Position numbers and translations under genes: made by a program
Assembly (NCBI GenBank): GCA_016584305.1
Contig: JACEEZ010020927.1
Coordinates: 108,501-172,500 of the forward strand
DNA length: 64,000 nt
Direction: 5' to 3'
Origin: Chionoecetes opilio
Taxonomy: Eukaryota; Arthropoda; Malacostraca; Decapoda; Majidae
The notes under the pieces: generated by a model
Told to the model about the DNA's origin: nothing
The model's input: the letters and a program-made list of their open reading frames with translations, nothing else
Databases searched by the model: none
Shown here: positions 24,287-63,008 of the stretch, piece by piece
Position numbering within the stretch: position 1 is the stretch's first letter
Layout: the number at the start of each line of letters is the position of its first letter

Positions 24287-26638
24287 CAGGTCACTGCCAG
24301 GGATACAAGTTTTTGAGACGAGGGATTAAGCAGTGCTTGCCAGAGGAAGACAAGATCTAATATCGCAATCTAATTTTACTAAATTTGCAAAGTATTCTTA
24401 AAAGCATCCTCAAAAAAAGTATTTTTCCTTTGCATTTTGAATGAGATCCATGAGGATAATTTTTATCTGTAATTGTAGGAAGACCATAAACTGCATCATA
24501 CCCAATAAATGGCCTCATCCATTGGCTGCAGCGTGTGCTAGGTGACTTCTTAGGTCTCATGGTGTTCATCTTGGAGATCTATTTCTCACATCTTGTTGTG
24601 GGTCTCATGTTTTGCCGGGACCTCCGCCTGGTCCTCCGCCTGGCCCGGCAGCCAGCCCGTCACTCACCCACACAATGTGCCTCACTGCCTGGCCGTGTAA
24701 AGCCCTGCTGCGCTGAGGCACTCAAGGTGTGAGTCAAGGCACTCAGGGGGCTGCCTGGGGAGTGGGTCACCATACCCGGGGGGGGGGGGCACAGCTGAGG
24801 GGGCGGTCATGCCCCGGGGGGGGGGGGGGAGCACGCATCCCAGGGGGCGGCATGATACACCTAGACTTCTTGCATGACTGGCGGTGGCAAGACATGGTTT
24901 TCTGACTACTTTTTGGCTTTTAATGTTTTCTAGATAACAGTGGTATGGATAGAACAATTAAAAACTGAGAATCACTTGAAGATGGAAAGGGTGTTAGAAT
25001 TAATTTATGCATGTGAAAGGATTGTGACATTCACATTTAACACATGCAGTCTAATCATTTTTCATAGATTTTTCATGTAAATAAATTTTCATTTCTGATA
25101 AGAGCCATTTTTCTACATGGTTGCCCAAGAGGCCTATCCCAGATGTGTTGCGTCAGCCTTTACGGACCTTACTGAATTGTCTCGTTTCCCCAGCAGCGTG
25201 TTGACATCGTGACTTCGCGGACCTTACCACGGACAGTTACGGACAGCCAACACATCGACCTAAAACTACCCTAACCACTCCACGGTCCAATGAACCAATC
25301 CCCCGTTACCTTAGACAACCAACAACAACAACTGTTATGTTCCCAGAGACTCCCAACACTCGCATACCAAACTAGTAAAGACGTTCCTTCCTGAGGCAGC
25401 GCCGAACTTGTGACCGACTGTAGTACACACACACAAGCACAGGTGATGTGTAGGGAATAACTTATGCATGACATTATTTTCTTTATACCCCTTTTACTAT
25501 ATTCTTTTTAATAATACCTAAACTAGGTAGTACCAAGCTGAGGAAATTTTTGTTTTATAATGGTAAGCCTTTTAGTGTGACTTATAAGTAAATGCTGTGT
25601 AGGAATTGAACGGTAGTGTGACCATTTAATAAATGATAATGTTCAAATTTCAGAATGTGACTGTAATGTGTCGTAGCTCTTTGGTAATATGTGTATAGGA
25701 AAGACACATTTTATATTTTGGATATTTGATATGGTATACTCCCTTCAGTATTAGTGTTCGAAGTAATGTCTGTGCATACGTATGTTTGTTTTCTATATTT
25801 GTTAATTTTGCAGCCGTTGGAGGCCACTACTTTGAATAGTTCTTGGATCACAGGCGGTTGACACAGGCAACATTTTGTGCACTGCCTCTCACGACAAAGA
25901 CTTAGATGGATGCCACGGGATAAACATTCAGCCTACATCATTGTTAGGTATTCATTTGTTCCATTGTAGGATTGACTCACAATTACAGTTTCCAGCGGCC
26001 ATATAGCATACTATGACGTGAGGTCGGTGCGCCCGCCATCCGTGCACTAACACATTGGTGAATGGACACTTTCGTACACAATCCCGACCGACGATCCAGA
26101 TCTGCGTCCCCCAAGAACCATTCAGGTGTGATTTGCTGTTGAGCCTCACATTCCATTCCTCTCTGTTAATGATACTAGGTTTGCGTAGGAGACTTTAGGT
26201 GTTGATGCCGCACGGCAGACTCATTACTGAATATGTATATAACATATTGGACGTGACTTTTTTCCCTTTTTTCCTCTCGATCCACTGGATGTAGGGAATG
26301 GATGAAATACTTGGATAACTAATTAATATAAATCAATTGACCAGTGTTGAGAGCTATTTAAAAACTTTGATTACATAATTGCATTTTTTTTTTTTTACAT
26401 TTTTATCCAGCAGCTTATTGCTGTGTAACTCTGCAGGATGCCAGAAATTAGGTGAAAATTTTAGTTTTGTTCCATCAATTATTTATGCTCATTCAGAATT
26501 CTATTCTTTTATTTGGTCTTAATTTGGCACTCTTTAAAATGTTTTTTAATTCAGATATTTATGATGTATAAATAGGTTAAGCAGCCCTCAATAGTTGGAG
26601 AAATGACTTTATAAGACTTGGAAGACAGACTTCAGAAC
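24287..26638. other. Intergenic, nothing coding recognised
   Basis: Contains G runs at 24779-24789 and 24818-24829 and otherwise unique sequence. Short ORFs show no protein-like composition and were not accepted. Confidence 0.4.
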
Positions 26639-27577
26639 TGACATCTGACAGCAGGCTGATAGAACCCAAACAGAGACAGAGCCTGATGAGGCACAGGGGT
26701 GTGTCAGGCAGGCCTTTGTGACGCCTCATCAGGTGGTCTGTTGTCCCAAACAGAGACAGAGACAGCCTGATGAGGCACAGGGGTGTCAGGCAGGCCTTTG
26801 TGGCACCTCATCAGGTGGTCTGTTGTCCCAAACAGAGACAGAGACAGCCTGATGAGGCACAGGGGTGTGTCAGGCAGGCCTTTGTGACGCCTCATCAGGT
26901 GGTCTGTTGTCCCAAACAGAGACAGAGACAGCCTGATGAGGCACAGGTGTGTCAGGCAGGCCTTTGTGGCACCTCATCAGGTGGTCTGTTGTCCCAAACA
27001 GAGACAGAGACAGCCTGATGAGGCACAGGGGTGTGTCAGGCAGGCCTTTGTGACGCCTCATCAGGTGGTCTGTTGTCCCAAACAGAGACAGAGACAGCCT
27101 GATGAGGCACAGGGGTGTGTCAGGCAGGCCTTTGTGGCACCTCATCAGGTGGTCTGTTGTCCCAAACAGAGACAGAGACAGCCTGATGAGGCACAGGGGT
27201 GTGTCAGGCAGGCCTTTGTGGCACCTCATCAGGTGGTCTGTTGTCCCAAACAGAGACAGAGACAGCCTGATGAGGCACAGGGGTGTGTCAGGCAGGCCTT
27301 TGTGGCGCCTCATCAGGTGGTCTGTTGTCCCAAACAGAGACAGAGACAGCCTGATGAGGCACAGGGTGTGTCAGGCAGGCCTTTGTGGCACCTCATCAGG
27401 TGGTCTGTTGTCCCAAACAGAGACAGAGACAGCCTGATGAGGCACAGGGGTGTGTCAGGCAGGCCTTTGTGGCGCCTCATCAGGTGGTCTGTTGTCCCAA
27501 ACAGAGACAGAGACAGCCTGATGAGGCACAGGTGTGTCAGGCAGGCCTTTGTGGCGCCTCATCAGGTGGTCTGTTGT
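26639..27577. repeat. Tandem repeat, about 83 bp x 11, each unit with an inverted repeat
   Basis: Each unit runs CCTGATGAGGCACAGG, GGTGTGTCAGGCAGGCCTTT, GTGGCACCTCATCAGG, TGGTCTGTTGTCCCAAACAG, AGACAGAGACAG. Within it CCTGATGAGG pairs with CCTCATCAGG about 40 bp away, so each unit can form a hairpin. Length variants of 81-83 bp shift the frame. Long ORFs exist on both strands but are products of the repeat. Confidence 0.95.
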
Positions 27578-28354
27578 ACTCCACATGTAGATCACTTGCT
27601 GCTTCACGTCAAGAGCCTTTGTGTTGCAGGTGATCGTTGCATTGTTAGTCATTTAGATTTCAGAGTTTAGGGTTCTGGCTTAGTGACCTAATGGTTGACG
27701 GACCCCACGGTATGACTAGAGCAGCGCGCCTGATGCCGCCCAGAGGCTGGGCTGTGGCCGGCCCGGCGGGTTTGCTGGAGGTTGGCTCGGGCTGAATCAC
27801 CTGTACCTGTTTGGGAACTAAGTCAGTGTTTGAATGTTCCATTGATAGGGCTGTAAGTCCTTGGAAAATTATTTATGTATATATTTATTCACTTGGTGAT
27901 AAAGCCGGTATTTATTATTGGCCGCCAAAGGGGCACAAATACATAAAGTTAGTACAATTGCATTTCCATGAAGCTGCAGAAAGTCCTTGTGTTCACTTGT
28001 CTATGAGAAGAATAAGTGAGAAATTTTATTTGCTCCAAGCTTGGTTGTGTGTTTGATGCTGATGTACATAGTTGTTTTACAGTGTCTTTGTTTTAATATC
28101 TAAGTAACGGCCAGCCAACAAATATGCAATTACAAGTGTTAGTTAATGTATGTGTGGTAGGCTGAGTCAAACTACAGTTTCATATTTTTTTGGATGATTC
28201 CACAATATTTTCACATATACAGTAAGGCTTATATTTACATAACATGTAAAACAAACAATACAAGTAATTAAAAACCCGTCTTTTTACCTAACCTGAATGT
28301 TCCGTGGACCGTGTTCTTGTTGTAAAAGGAAAGTTTTTGATAAGGGTGAACGGA
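27578..28354. other. Intergenic, nothing recognised
   Basis: No exon or element seen. Confidence 0.4.
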
Positions 28355-28995
28355 GTGCTTGGGGTTTGTGCCTCGCCACACGTGCCCCCGTTTCTCAAAC
28401 TTGCCAGCCTCCGACTACTACCCTTCCTTTAAATCTTTCCTATTCGACCACTGGCAATCCTCCTGGACCACTTTCTCTGCCAATAAACTTCGCCTGATCA
28501 AACCCTCTATCTCTCCATGGTCAAATCCTTACCACTCTAATAGACTTTGGGAGACTGCTCTCGCACGCTTACGCATAGGCCATACCAACCTCACACACTC
28601 CTATCTCATGTCACGCTCCACCCCAACCCTCTGCACACCCTGTCAAGTTCCTCTCACTGTCCAACATGTCCTAATATCCTGCCCCCATCTCACTGCTGCC
28701 CGTTCCAGTTCCTTCCCTCATTTGTCCTCCCTTTCCCGACCTCCCTGTCTTGCGGACATTCTCCCTGAATCCCCCTCCTTCTCCCTGGAAAATTTAACTT
28801 CCTTCCTCCAACAAATCCACATCCTACATCTGATCTAACCATCCTGCTGTAACATTCCGTTCTTTCCCCTTCCCTCATCGTTTCACTATTATTCTTTAAC
28901 CCTGACCCTTTATATGCTTTGCCATAGTGCCATATGACCTCTGATGTCTGGCACATTCATCTTTTTAGGCATTAAATCAATCAATCAATCGCCAC
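28355..28995 (+). mobile_element. 5'-truncated non-LTR retrotransposon, C-terminal domain and tail
   Basis: A 150-codon frame ending near 28838 encodes RLWETALARLRIGHTNLTHS then LCTPCQVPLTVQHVLISCPH, the C-terminal Cys/His motif (CxxC..HxxxxC) that follows RNase H in Jockey-like elements. A 3' UTR of about 150 bp follows, ending GGCATTAAATCAATCAATCA, a short TCAA-repeat tail. The whole RT is missing. Not a host gene. Confidence 0.85.
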
Positions 28996-29304
28996 ACGTG
29001 TTAGGTGTTGGTCCCCAGGGCTCCGCTACCACAAACTTTAACAGTTCTCTGCTTCTGAATTTTGCGAGGCCCAGAAGGTTGAGAATTGCAGGTTCTTGGT
29101 ATCAGAGACCAGGGGGGAGATGCTGAGAAGTGCCATAGAGGTAAGGCGAAAAGAGCGCCTTACCCGTCTAAAGGCGCTTTTGTAACGGCCCGGCTAAGGC
29201 ACCGACTAAAGCCTTCTTCTTTCTAGGTGGGGAGCTAAACCACGGTTTTCAGTCGCAGTTCAAAGCCTATTTTCCGGCTGGCTCCCTGAGGGCTTGTAGG
29301 ATTA
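28996..29304. other. Flank of two retrotransposon fragments; nothing coding
   Basis: GC-richer DNA between two oppositely oriented retrotransposon 3' ends. It is probably part of the 3' UTR of the minus-strand element, but this is not demonstrable here. Confidence 0.35.
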
Positions 29305-30345
29305 GGCCCTAACTCTCTGCTCTTTTTACCCAAGCCTTTTCTAGAAATACTTTAACCCCTTCAATGATTCTTCTATTGGTGTCCTGTACCCTATTCAAAC
29401 CTAAAAGAAATTCCATTATCCCATCTATGTTCCCCTCTGCCACTCTATCCCACTGATCCACGCCTACCTCCCGTGCCACTATTGCTATAAGCCGCTCTCT
29501 TTCCTCATCATACCTTGGACACATTAATACCAGGTGATCTACAGTTTCATCTAGTCTACCCATACACATTTGACATATCTTGCTTCCTTCGTTTGCCCAT
29601 CTATATGTTCTACTATTGACCTCCAGAGATTTTGTCCTTGCTTTAAATAATAAACCACTCCCCAAGCTACCATCATAAAAGACCTCACACTTTGGTGTGG
29701 TCTTCCCCTTGTACCAATTCAGAGAACTCTTACCCTCCATCCTCTGTCTCCACATCTCCCTGCCCTGCCTCTGAACTTGGTCATTCACCTTTCGCTTTAA
29801 CTCCCCCTCACTAGACTGGTGTATCCTATCTGTGAAACCCTGTAACCCACACTTCCTCTCCCACCGTCTGCTTGATCTATCCCATTTACTACTCTGTCCT
29901 ATCCACTCATAAACTTTTCGAGCCCACCTGTTTTCATCCATTTTTCTAAGCCTGATTTTGTAATTAAGCACTGACTTAACCTATTCTCTCCGCAAAGGTA
30001 CTCCACCCTGCCTCTCCCCTGATCGCCTCCACTGCTACATACCTGTTTGCCTCTAGTGCAAGTCTACCTACCCTGTTCTGTACTACCTCTAACTTGTCCA
30101 GCTCTCCTACCGTCCACCTCATACACTCTGCCCCATACATGAGGCTCGGTACTGCCATGCCTTTCCACAACCCTCTTACTACCTCATACCTGTTTGCCCT
30201 ACATCTTGCTACACTACCAAGCCTTCCCACCCACTGATTTGCTTTTCCTATTTTATCCTGTTTCGTCCTATCTGCTCCCTTCCCATCTACCGTGATACCT
30301 AGGTATTTATATGACTCGGTGCGCCCTATCCTCAGGTCTCCCATT
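29305..30345 (-). mobile_element. 5'-truncated non-LTR retrotransposon (C-terminal third of ORF2)
   Basis: Read on the minus strand. 30344-29976 encodes the end of the RT/thumb region (SYKYLGITVDGKG, then LMYGAECMRWTVGELDKLEV and VQNRVGRLALEANRYV). 29971-29309 continues with NYKIRLRKMDENRWARKVYE and the zinc-knuckle-like CQMCMGRLDETVDHLVLMCP. A one-base frame change near 29975 breaks the frame between them. The upstream RT palm and endonuclease are missing. The clade is not assigned. Confidence 0.87.
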
Positions 30346-32526
30346 TCCCAACTCCTACCCTCATCTGCTGCCTCTCCATTTATGCCTATGTACAGTTGAT
30401 ATTTCAGGCGCTTTTGCCCTGCCTAAGCTTCGACCAATCACAAGGCTTGAACACTTCTCTGCTGAAGCAAGGAATTTTGTCCCTCCTCCAGCATTGCAGG
30501 AACACCAAGCACTTAAAATGGCAAGGATTATCGACACAGTTCTGCTTGGCTGCCCCGACCAAAACTTGTTGCTGTTTCATCACAAATGTTTGCACACTAG
30601 TCTGTATTCAAAGCGTTACAAGAGTTCTTGACCACTTATATATTTTTGCATTGGGACGTGCCATACACCATGATAATCGTTAAGGTGTGCTGATTCCGGG
30701 ACAGTGAGTGAAAATTTAATGCAAGCAACATTCCAGGAATAAGGAGAAGATAATAAAAAAAGGTAAAAAAAAAGTTTATACAACGATTTCATTTTGCTCA
30801 TTATCTTATTATAGGTATAGTTTACTGCAATTTTTATACATTCATAATATGCACTATTAATACGTAAACACCAATTGTTACGTTGTAGGAACTGAAACAA
30901 GGCTGTATTTGCTTTATAAACAGAAGATGAATGTACTAATAAGGCCACTAAGGCAGCAATCTCGACTGAGCATAGCGGTGGGGGGGCGTTTCGCCTTACC
31001 ATAGGCACCCTAGTGGATAGGGCGCCCTAGCTCGCTCTCAGAATCTGGCCCCTTGCAGAGCTGCACCGCTGGACATGGTAAAGTAATGTCGGAGTGGTAG
31101 TTAAGGAGATCGACCACGTCCTCTCGTTAGTACTCGTTGGAGGATCCTCCAGAACTGGGTTTACCGGAGTGCTGAGTTCTTTGCAACTAATCACAGACTT
31201 GTTGTTGCTACACTTAAGCTTCATGTCAAGTCCAGAAGAATCTGAAATCGGGAAGGCCGAGCAGAGACAAGATGTTGGATGTAAGCCGAGGAGTTATGAC
31301 TCACGATCTCGGCAGGAGATGAGGAGAGAAGTAGATGTTGAGTGTGTAATTTATATACTAGTGTACATATTTATTTATATATATATGGCTATAGGAGAAG
31401 TAATGGTGTAATAACAGCAGTATAAGGGGTAACAGTATCAGCAAGTGACACATAACTCATATATTCCAAGGCAATCCTGTGCTAGGGATAGCGGTGATGC
31501 GGTAGGATAACTTTTCCTGAACGTCACCACAACCACCACCACCGCCAATTAAGGCAGTGAATTACCATCTCTTACTTAGTTCACTGAAACACGTTGTATC
31601 CTCCAGCTCGTTCTTGGCTCGTGAAAATACGTAGCATCTGTGTGTTTGTATGCAGCACATCAGTAAGTCCATCAATGTGGTATTATCTATAGTGTTGTTA
31701 TTGAGGGACAGTGAGGCTAGGATTGGTAACGGTGAGTTGCCTGAATACTATAAAAGCGAGGGAAGGATTGCCAGCTTAATTACTACTCAATCAATTTAGT
31801 ACGTAAATATAGCGCTCATTAAAGCAAATAATTAGTGGTGACCAGTGAGCGGCAATAGTTCACGAAGTTTCACTCAAATAAAACAAAAAGAAAATAGTAG
31901 GATCGAGGCTCAAATAACAGGCATGAATACTAAACTGCTACAAGCTTTACAAGTTTATTGAGAAAAGGGGAGGAAATTACGAGAGGGGGGGGGGGGGGGG
32001 GGCAGGGTACAAGCAAAGAATACAAAATAAAAAGTAGTTGGCGGCCAGCGTGTCTTGTTCCACTTGATCGCCGTTCCAAGTGGAGTCGATGGTCAAGTGG
32101 AGTCATAGTTGAGTGGAATCATGTCATTGTATTGTCGCAGTATCGTAAAAAAAAAAAAGATCGCTAATGACAATATGGAATTACTAGGCGGGCGGGGTGC
32201 CTTTATTTTATTATTTTATTATTTTTTTATTTTTTTATTTTATTACATCACAAAGGACTGAACATGGGGGGGAAATAATGTGGTTTGGACAGCCTATAAG
32301 CGGCGGCATGATGGACAGCAGGAATTAATTTTGCTCTGGATGATGGGGTAACGTCCATTGGTAGATTGCGACATAAGTGGATTATAGCTTTTTTTCGTCC
32401 CCATCCGTCATGGTGTGCCGTTTTGTTTATTACGATGTTCGGTGGCATCCAAGCAAGTAACTGGTGATGCAATGCACAAACACTAAATATGGTGTTACGT
32501 GTACAAAGCCATTCCGATTGTCTTTC
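30346..32526. other. Intergenic, nothing coding recognised
   Basis: Unique sequence with a G homopolymer at about 31984-32003. It lies between the retrotransposon fragment and hairpin element F. The IDUA promoter and 5' UTR exon probably lie somewhere between here and 33806 but no site can be named. Confidence 0.35.
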
Positions 32527-32734
32527 TAAAGCGTTTTCTGCGGGGGATTTTTGGTTGCAACCGGAATTTTTTTGGTTGCAACCGGAAAATTTTCGGTTGC
32601 AAACGGTCACAACAACAACAACAAATGTTTGCGGGTCTGGCCAATCATCTTCCCTGGATGGTTGAACAGGGATCGAAATTTGAGCAACCGAAAATGTTTC
32701 GGTTGCAATCAGGATCCCCGCAGAAAACGCCTTA
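32527..32734. repeat. Hairpin element family F (208 bp)
   Basis: Starts TAAAGCGTTTTCTGCGGGG and ends CCCCGCAGAAAACGCCTTA. Inside, TTTTGGTTGCAACCGGAA is repeated and mirrored by AACCGAAAATGTTTCGGTTG. No coding capacity. Confidence 0.88.
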
Positions 32735-33039
32735 AGCATCATACTTATTACGGGTAACTTAGGTAGAAATAATAATAATGATAAAAAGGGTAATTTTGAT
32801 AGCAATATATAAGTAATAACAATAAAAAAGAAGATAATAATAGTAATAATAATAACAGCAACAATAAGAATGATGATAATGATAATAATAACAATATTAA
32901 ATAATATATATAATAGTGCATCAAAGTCAACGGAGTTAGTGAAACGCGGCAACACGTCCCCGCAGAGTTTTTTTAATGATTCACTGCACGTCCGCGATGG
33001 AAACCCGCGCGCGATACCTAATGCAGGATACACACGGCT
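32735..33039. repeat. AAT/ATG-rich trinucleotide region
   Basis: Degenerate AATAAT/GATAAT repeats from about 32768 to 32915, then unique sequence. Confidence 0.75.
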
Positions 33040-33268
33040 ACAGGGAGTTTCGTACACAAGTTGTTTCGTACCCAGGTTTTGTAGTTGTTTCGTACACTGA
33101 TTTGAGTTTTTTCGTACATACCTGTTGTCGTTTCGTAACTCTAGTAGTCAAGTTCAACTCTGAGGTGAGTGTACGAAACGACTATGGTTTCATATAGACT
33201 ACGAAACAACTTTTTTGGTGTACGAATCTACTGGTGTACGAAACAACTTGTGTACGAACTGACTGCAC
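33040..33268 (-). repeat. Inverted-repeat element family E, copy 2
   Basis: Reverse-orientation relative of 17015-17216: starts ACAGGGAGTTTCGTACACAA and ends TTGTGTACGAACTGACTGCA. GTTTCGTACAC and its complement recur along both halves. Confidence 0.86.
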
Positions 33269-33508
33269 CGTCCCCAGACACACACATCAATAACATCAAT
33301 AGAATACGAGTAGCACCGTGATCATTAAGACTCATCACTATTTGTTGGCTGGTCATTCAAAGTTACTGTTTCTTAGATACCTCCTTAAGTAATTAATAAT
33401 AATAATAATTTTATTTTCACCCGAAGGCATATAGGAAGAAAAAACAAAGTGTGTAGTAGTAGGTTTAACCGAGACCACCGAGAGACATATCATCTCGGTG
33501 GCCACGGT

Positions 33509-33723
33509 TTAACCCCTTCACACCCAGATCTTTCCTTTGCTATAAAAAAAAATGTATATTGTCGAGCCATAAAAGTTACGAAAAGTAACTTAATATACCA
33601 AATTAGTTAGTCGACAAGGATACTAAACAGGTCATATCTATAAAATATTGCTTATATCACTAAAAATAGTCTAATGGCATGCCAAAATACAATGGAAATT
33701 ACGTTCTGGGTCTCAAGGGGTTA
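33509..33723 (+). repeat. Hairpin-ended element family A, copy 5
   Basis: The cleanest copy: starts TTAACCCCTTCACACCCAG and ends CTGGGTCTCAAGGGGTTA. It lies 83 bp upstream of the first IDUA exon seen. Confidence 0.87.
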
Positions 33724-33806
33724 GGTGTAGGGATTCGGGAAGGGCTTTGGTGTAGCTATAATGGCATAATTTATGTTAATTCATGTCATTTCTTTATTTA
33801 TTTCAG

Positions 33807-59634
<25,828 letters not shown>

Positions 59635-59639
59635 GTGAG

Positions 59640-59765
59640 AGGGATTGACGTGGCAGATTAGAGGATATAGAGGTACAGGATAGATATATAGGTACAGGAT
59701 ATAGAGGTAAAGGATAGATAGAGGTAGAGGATATAGAGGTAAAGGTAGATATCAATTATCAATCA
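59640..59765. repeat. Degenerate AGGTA/GGATATAGA repeat
   Basis: Short units of GATATAGAGGTACAGGATAG, immediately 5' of the retrotransposon end. Confidence 0.7.
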
Positions 59766-60905
59766 TTAGGGGCATACGCCGGGGGCGCGTCGCCTCGCCC
59801 ACCCTAGACGCCACTCCCGGGGGTCACCACGCGCGAGTTTTTCCCCTGCAGGCTCCTTCTCATAAACCCAAACAGCTCTCGACAAGAAACATCAAATTGC
59901 CCCAGCCACGAGTCTTGTGGGCGCCCCCTTGGCCTCCTCCACGCCGGATTGTCTCTTTTCAGATACAACCCCATGGGAAGGATCAGTTTCAGGGTAGCGT
60001 GCCACATGCCCATATAGCCGAAGTTTGGGGCTGACGGACTATGAAGTAATAGGCCTCGATTCAGTCTCACGGTGCAATCGCTGATTTGACACGTAATTTA
60101 TCCCAGCGATACCCCCTGATTCTGCGAAGACCCTTATTACCAAAGGCATTTATTCGTCTCTTCAAGTCACTATTTAGTGTCCATGTCTCAAAACCATAGA
60201 GTAAAACAGGGATCACAAGCGACTTGAAAAATCCCGGGTCTTTGTCCTCCTGCAAAATGTACCGACAACGCCAAATACTCCCGCTGAGCGAGTCCATAAC
60301 AAACCGTGGGCTTGCAAATCCGCCGTAAGACTTCTTGACGTACCCGCCGTCGTTATGGGGCTGCGCTACCAAGGTATGTAAAACTTTCCAAGATCTCAAT
60401 GTCCTCGCCACGCCACACGCATGAACAGACTGTACTGCTTCATCTAGTAAGTCTCCAAACACCTGGACCTTGGTCTTGAGCAGGAGACCTCAAGTCCCAA
60501 AAGGGTTTGCCTCCCCGTGCAGCGCCCCGAGAGCCATCACCAGGACCCCAGCGACTCAGCAAAGACTTACGCATATCGGCCAAAAACAAGATAGTGATCT
60601 TGATGTTGCTGACGGATGCTCCACAATCACTTTTATCTACAAAACCCTTTTCCAATACCCAGTCCATACAAGCGTTGAAAAGTGATGGGGTAAGCAGCCC
60701 CCCTTCCCTACTCCTGTATCACAGGAAAGAAGGGGTACCCCTCCCCCCACACTTCACACCACTCTCAGCCAGAAACAGACCATTATCAAACCAATAGTCC
60801 TTGCAGGAATCCCGCGAAGTCGCAGAAGATCCCAGAGTGACTCACGATGCACTGAGTCAAACGCCTTCTTGAGATCAACATAAGCTGCAAGCATCTGCAA
60901 GGTAG
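59766..60905 (-). mobile_element. RTE-like non-LTR retrotransposon, 3' half of reverse transcriptase
   Basis: On the minus strand, starting near 60900: QMLAAYVDLKKAFDSVHRES then LWDLLRLRGIPARTIGL (RT motif with the first catalytic Asp), LFNACMDWVLEKG, NIKITILFLADM (degraded FADD box), VFGDLLDEAVQSVHACG, KSLVIPVLLYGFETWTLNSD, LKRRINAFGNKGLRRIRGYR and RDNPAWRRPRGRPQDSWLGQ, ending near the 3' terminus GGGGGCGCGTCGCCTCGCC. Multiple frame changes, a degraded catalytic box and the lost endonuclease show it is inactive. Sequence beside it to about 61400 continues as degenerate repeats. Confidence 0.88.
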
Positions 60906-61420
60906 ATATAGAGGTAAATAAAAGAAAAAGAGTATGCAGGAGAGGTGAATTAAGGTCGATGATATAAAAAGGAGCTGAAAAGGGAGATGTAAAAGATTAT
61001 GAAGGAAGGGAATGTTAGGTAAATAGAAAGGGGAATAGCTAATGGTACGTAGAGGATACAAAAATGTGAAGGTGAATCAATATAGGAGATAAAAAAAAGA
61101 TGTAAAAGGTTATTAAAGATGGGAATGTTAGATAAACAGAAAGGAAAATAGCAAATAGTAGGGAGAGGATACAAAAATATGAAGTGAATAATAGAACGTA
61201 AATCAAGGTAGAGGATTATAAAGGAGATTAATAAGGTTATGAAGGAAGGGAATGTTAGGTAAATAGAGAAGGGAATAGCAAGTAGTAAGAAGAGGATACA
61301 AAAATGTGAAGTGGATAAAAGAACGTAAATCAAGGTAGAGGATTATTAAAGGAGATTAATAAGGTTATGAAGGAAGGGATTGTTTGATAAATAAAAAGGG
61401 AATAAGGAAATGAGGATAAA
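60906..61420. repeat. Degenerate tandem repeat, about 120-130 bp x 4
   Basis: Blocks containing GGTTATGAAGGAAGGGAATG, TTAGGTAAATAGA, AGAGGATACAAAAATGTGAA and AGAACGTAAATCAAGGTAGA recur four times with differences. Confidence 0.85.
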
Positions 61421-61974
61421 TATGAATGGAAGTGTATAGGAGATGGACGGATTAAAGGTGATACGATATATGTAAAGGAAATGATGCGTAATGTGAAAGA
61501 AGGGAGAGAGGAAGGAAAGAGAATCTGTCTGAAAATAATAAAGAAATATATTGAAGAAAATAATCAAAGGCAAGAGTTGTGAGTAAGAGGAAATTATCGG
61601 AAAAAACTATAGAAGAAAATTATGGTTTACTAGATTATGGAAAGAAAACGAAGAGAAGATAGCAGGAAGTGAAGGGAAAGCAAGGCAGAATAGATGACGA
61701 AAGAGAAACAAAGAAAATAATGGATGATAATAATTGATAAAAGAGAAAAATAACGATGGGAAAGAATAAAAGAAAGGGACGATAGAAAGAAAAAAAGGAG
61801 GGATGGGAAATGAAGAAAAGAAAGCGAGAAAGAAAAAAAGAAAAAAAAAAAAAAGTGAATAATAACAGTTACTGATAAATGAAAAAAGAGATAAAAATAG
61901 CAATGAATAAAAAAAATAAAAAAATAGGTAAATAATAAAAAATTGACAAAGAAAAGAAAGAAAAAAGAAAGAAG

Positions 61975-62011
<37 letters not shown>

Positions 62012-62385
62012 GGGAGGGAAGGGGAGAGAGAGAGAGAGAGGGGAGAAGAGAGAGAGAGAGGGGAGAGAGAAAAGGGGAGAGGGGAGAAAGTGAAAAAATA
62101 TACTAGATAACAATGGAAAGAAATAAACAAGGTAAAGAATAACAGAAATTGACACTAGAAAGTAATAAGGAGAGATCGGAAGTGAGGCGATAAGAAAGAG
62201 TAGGTAAGAGGAAAAGAGAGAAAAAGAAGAGAGAGAGAGAGAAGAGGAGGAGAGAGAAGAGGGGAGAGAAAGAGAGAAGAGTTGAAAGGAATGCAGGGAA
62301 GAAAGTCGTAGGAAGTGGAGAAATATTTTGGCGTCACTGTATATTGTGTTTGACTTACGATGACATTGTGGAGCCAGGGTCATCA
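61421..62385. other. Purine-rich intron or 3' flank, no exon seen
   Basis: Mostly A/G on the + strand with GAGAGA tracts at 61976-62090 and 62220-62280. The missing last IDUA exon(s) were sought and not found. Confidence 0.5.
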
Positions 62386-62389
62386 TCGT

Positions 62390-62391
<2 letters not shown>

Positions 62392-62441
<50 letters not shown>
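62392..62441. repeat. (GA)n microsatellite
   Basis: 25 GA units. Confidence 0.97.
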
Positions 62442-62445
<4 letters not shown>

Positions 62446-62538
62446 TGTGTCCCATTTTCCATTTTGTGTTCTTTACGATTCTGTGTGAGTTATGATATTT
62501 GCAAGGGCGTATTTTTATTATTTTTGGTATTTTTATTA

Positions 62539-62836
<298 letters not shown>

Positions 62837-62921
62837 GTAGGTGGTGGTGATAATTCTTTTTATTAGATAAAGTAAAATGAAGATTAAATTAATACCTACC
62901 AGAATGTAATTACGTGATGAA

Positions 62922-62926
62922 CCTCT

Positions 62927-63007
<81 letters not shown>
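62922..63007. repeat. (CT)n microsatellite
   Basis: About 43 CT units with one CCT interruption. Confidence 0.97.

Positions 63008-63008
<1 letters not shown>

Noticed and set aside
26870..27670. 147- and 244-codon frames across the 83-bp array
   Set aside because: Open on both strands with the same repeat period; frame changes occur between units. Explained by the tandem repeat.
28359..28838. 159-codon frame as a host gene
   Set aside because: Its CxxC..HxxxxC motif, the WETALARLRIGHTNLTH segment and the TCAA tail identify the end of a Jockey-like retrotransposon.
30616..31008. 130-codon minus-strand frame as a gene
   Set aside because: AT-rich composition, no motif, no splice context or start-site support.
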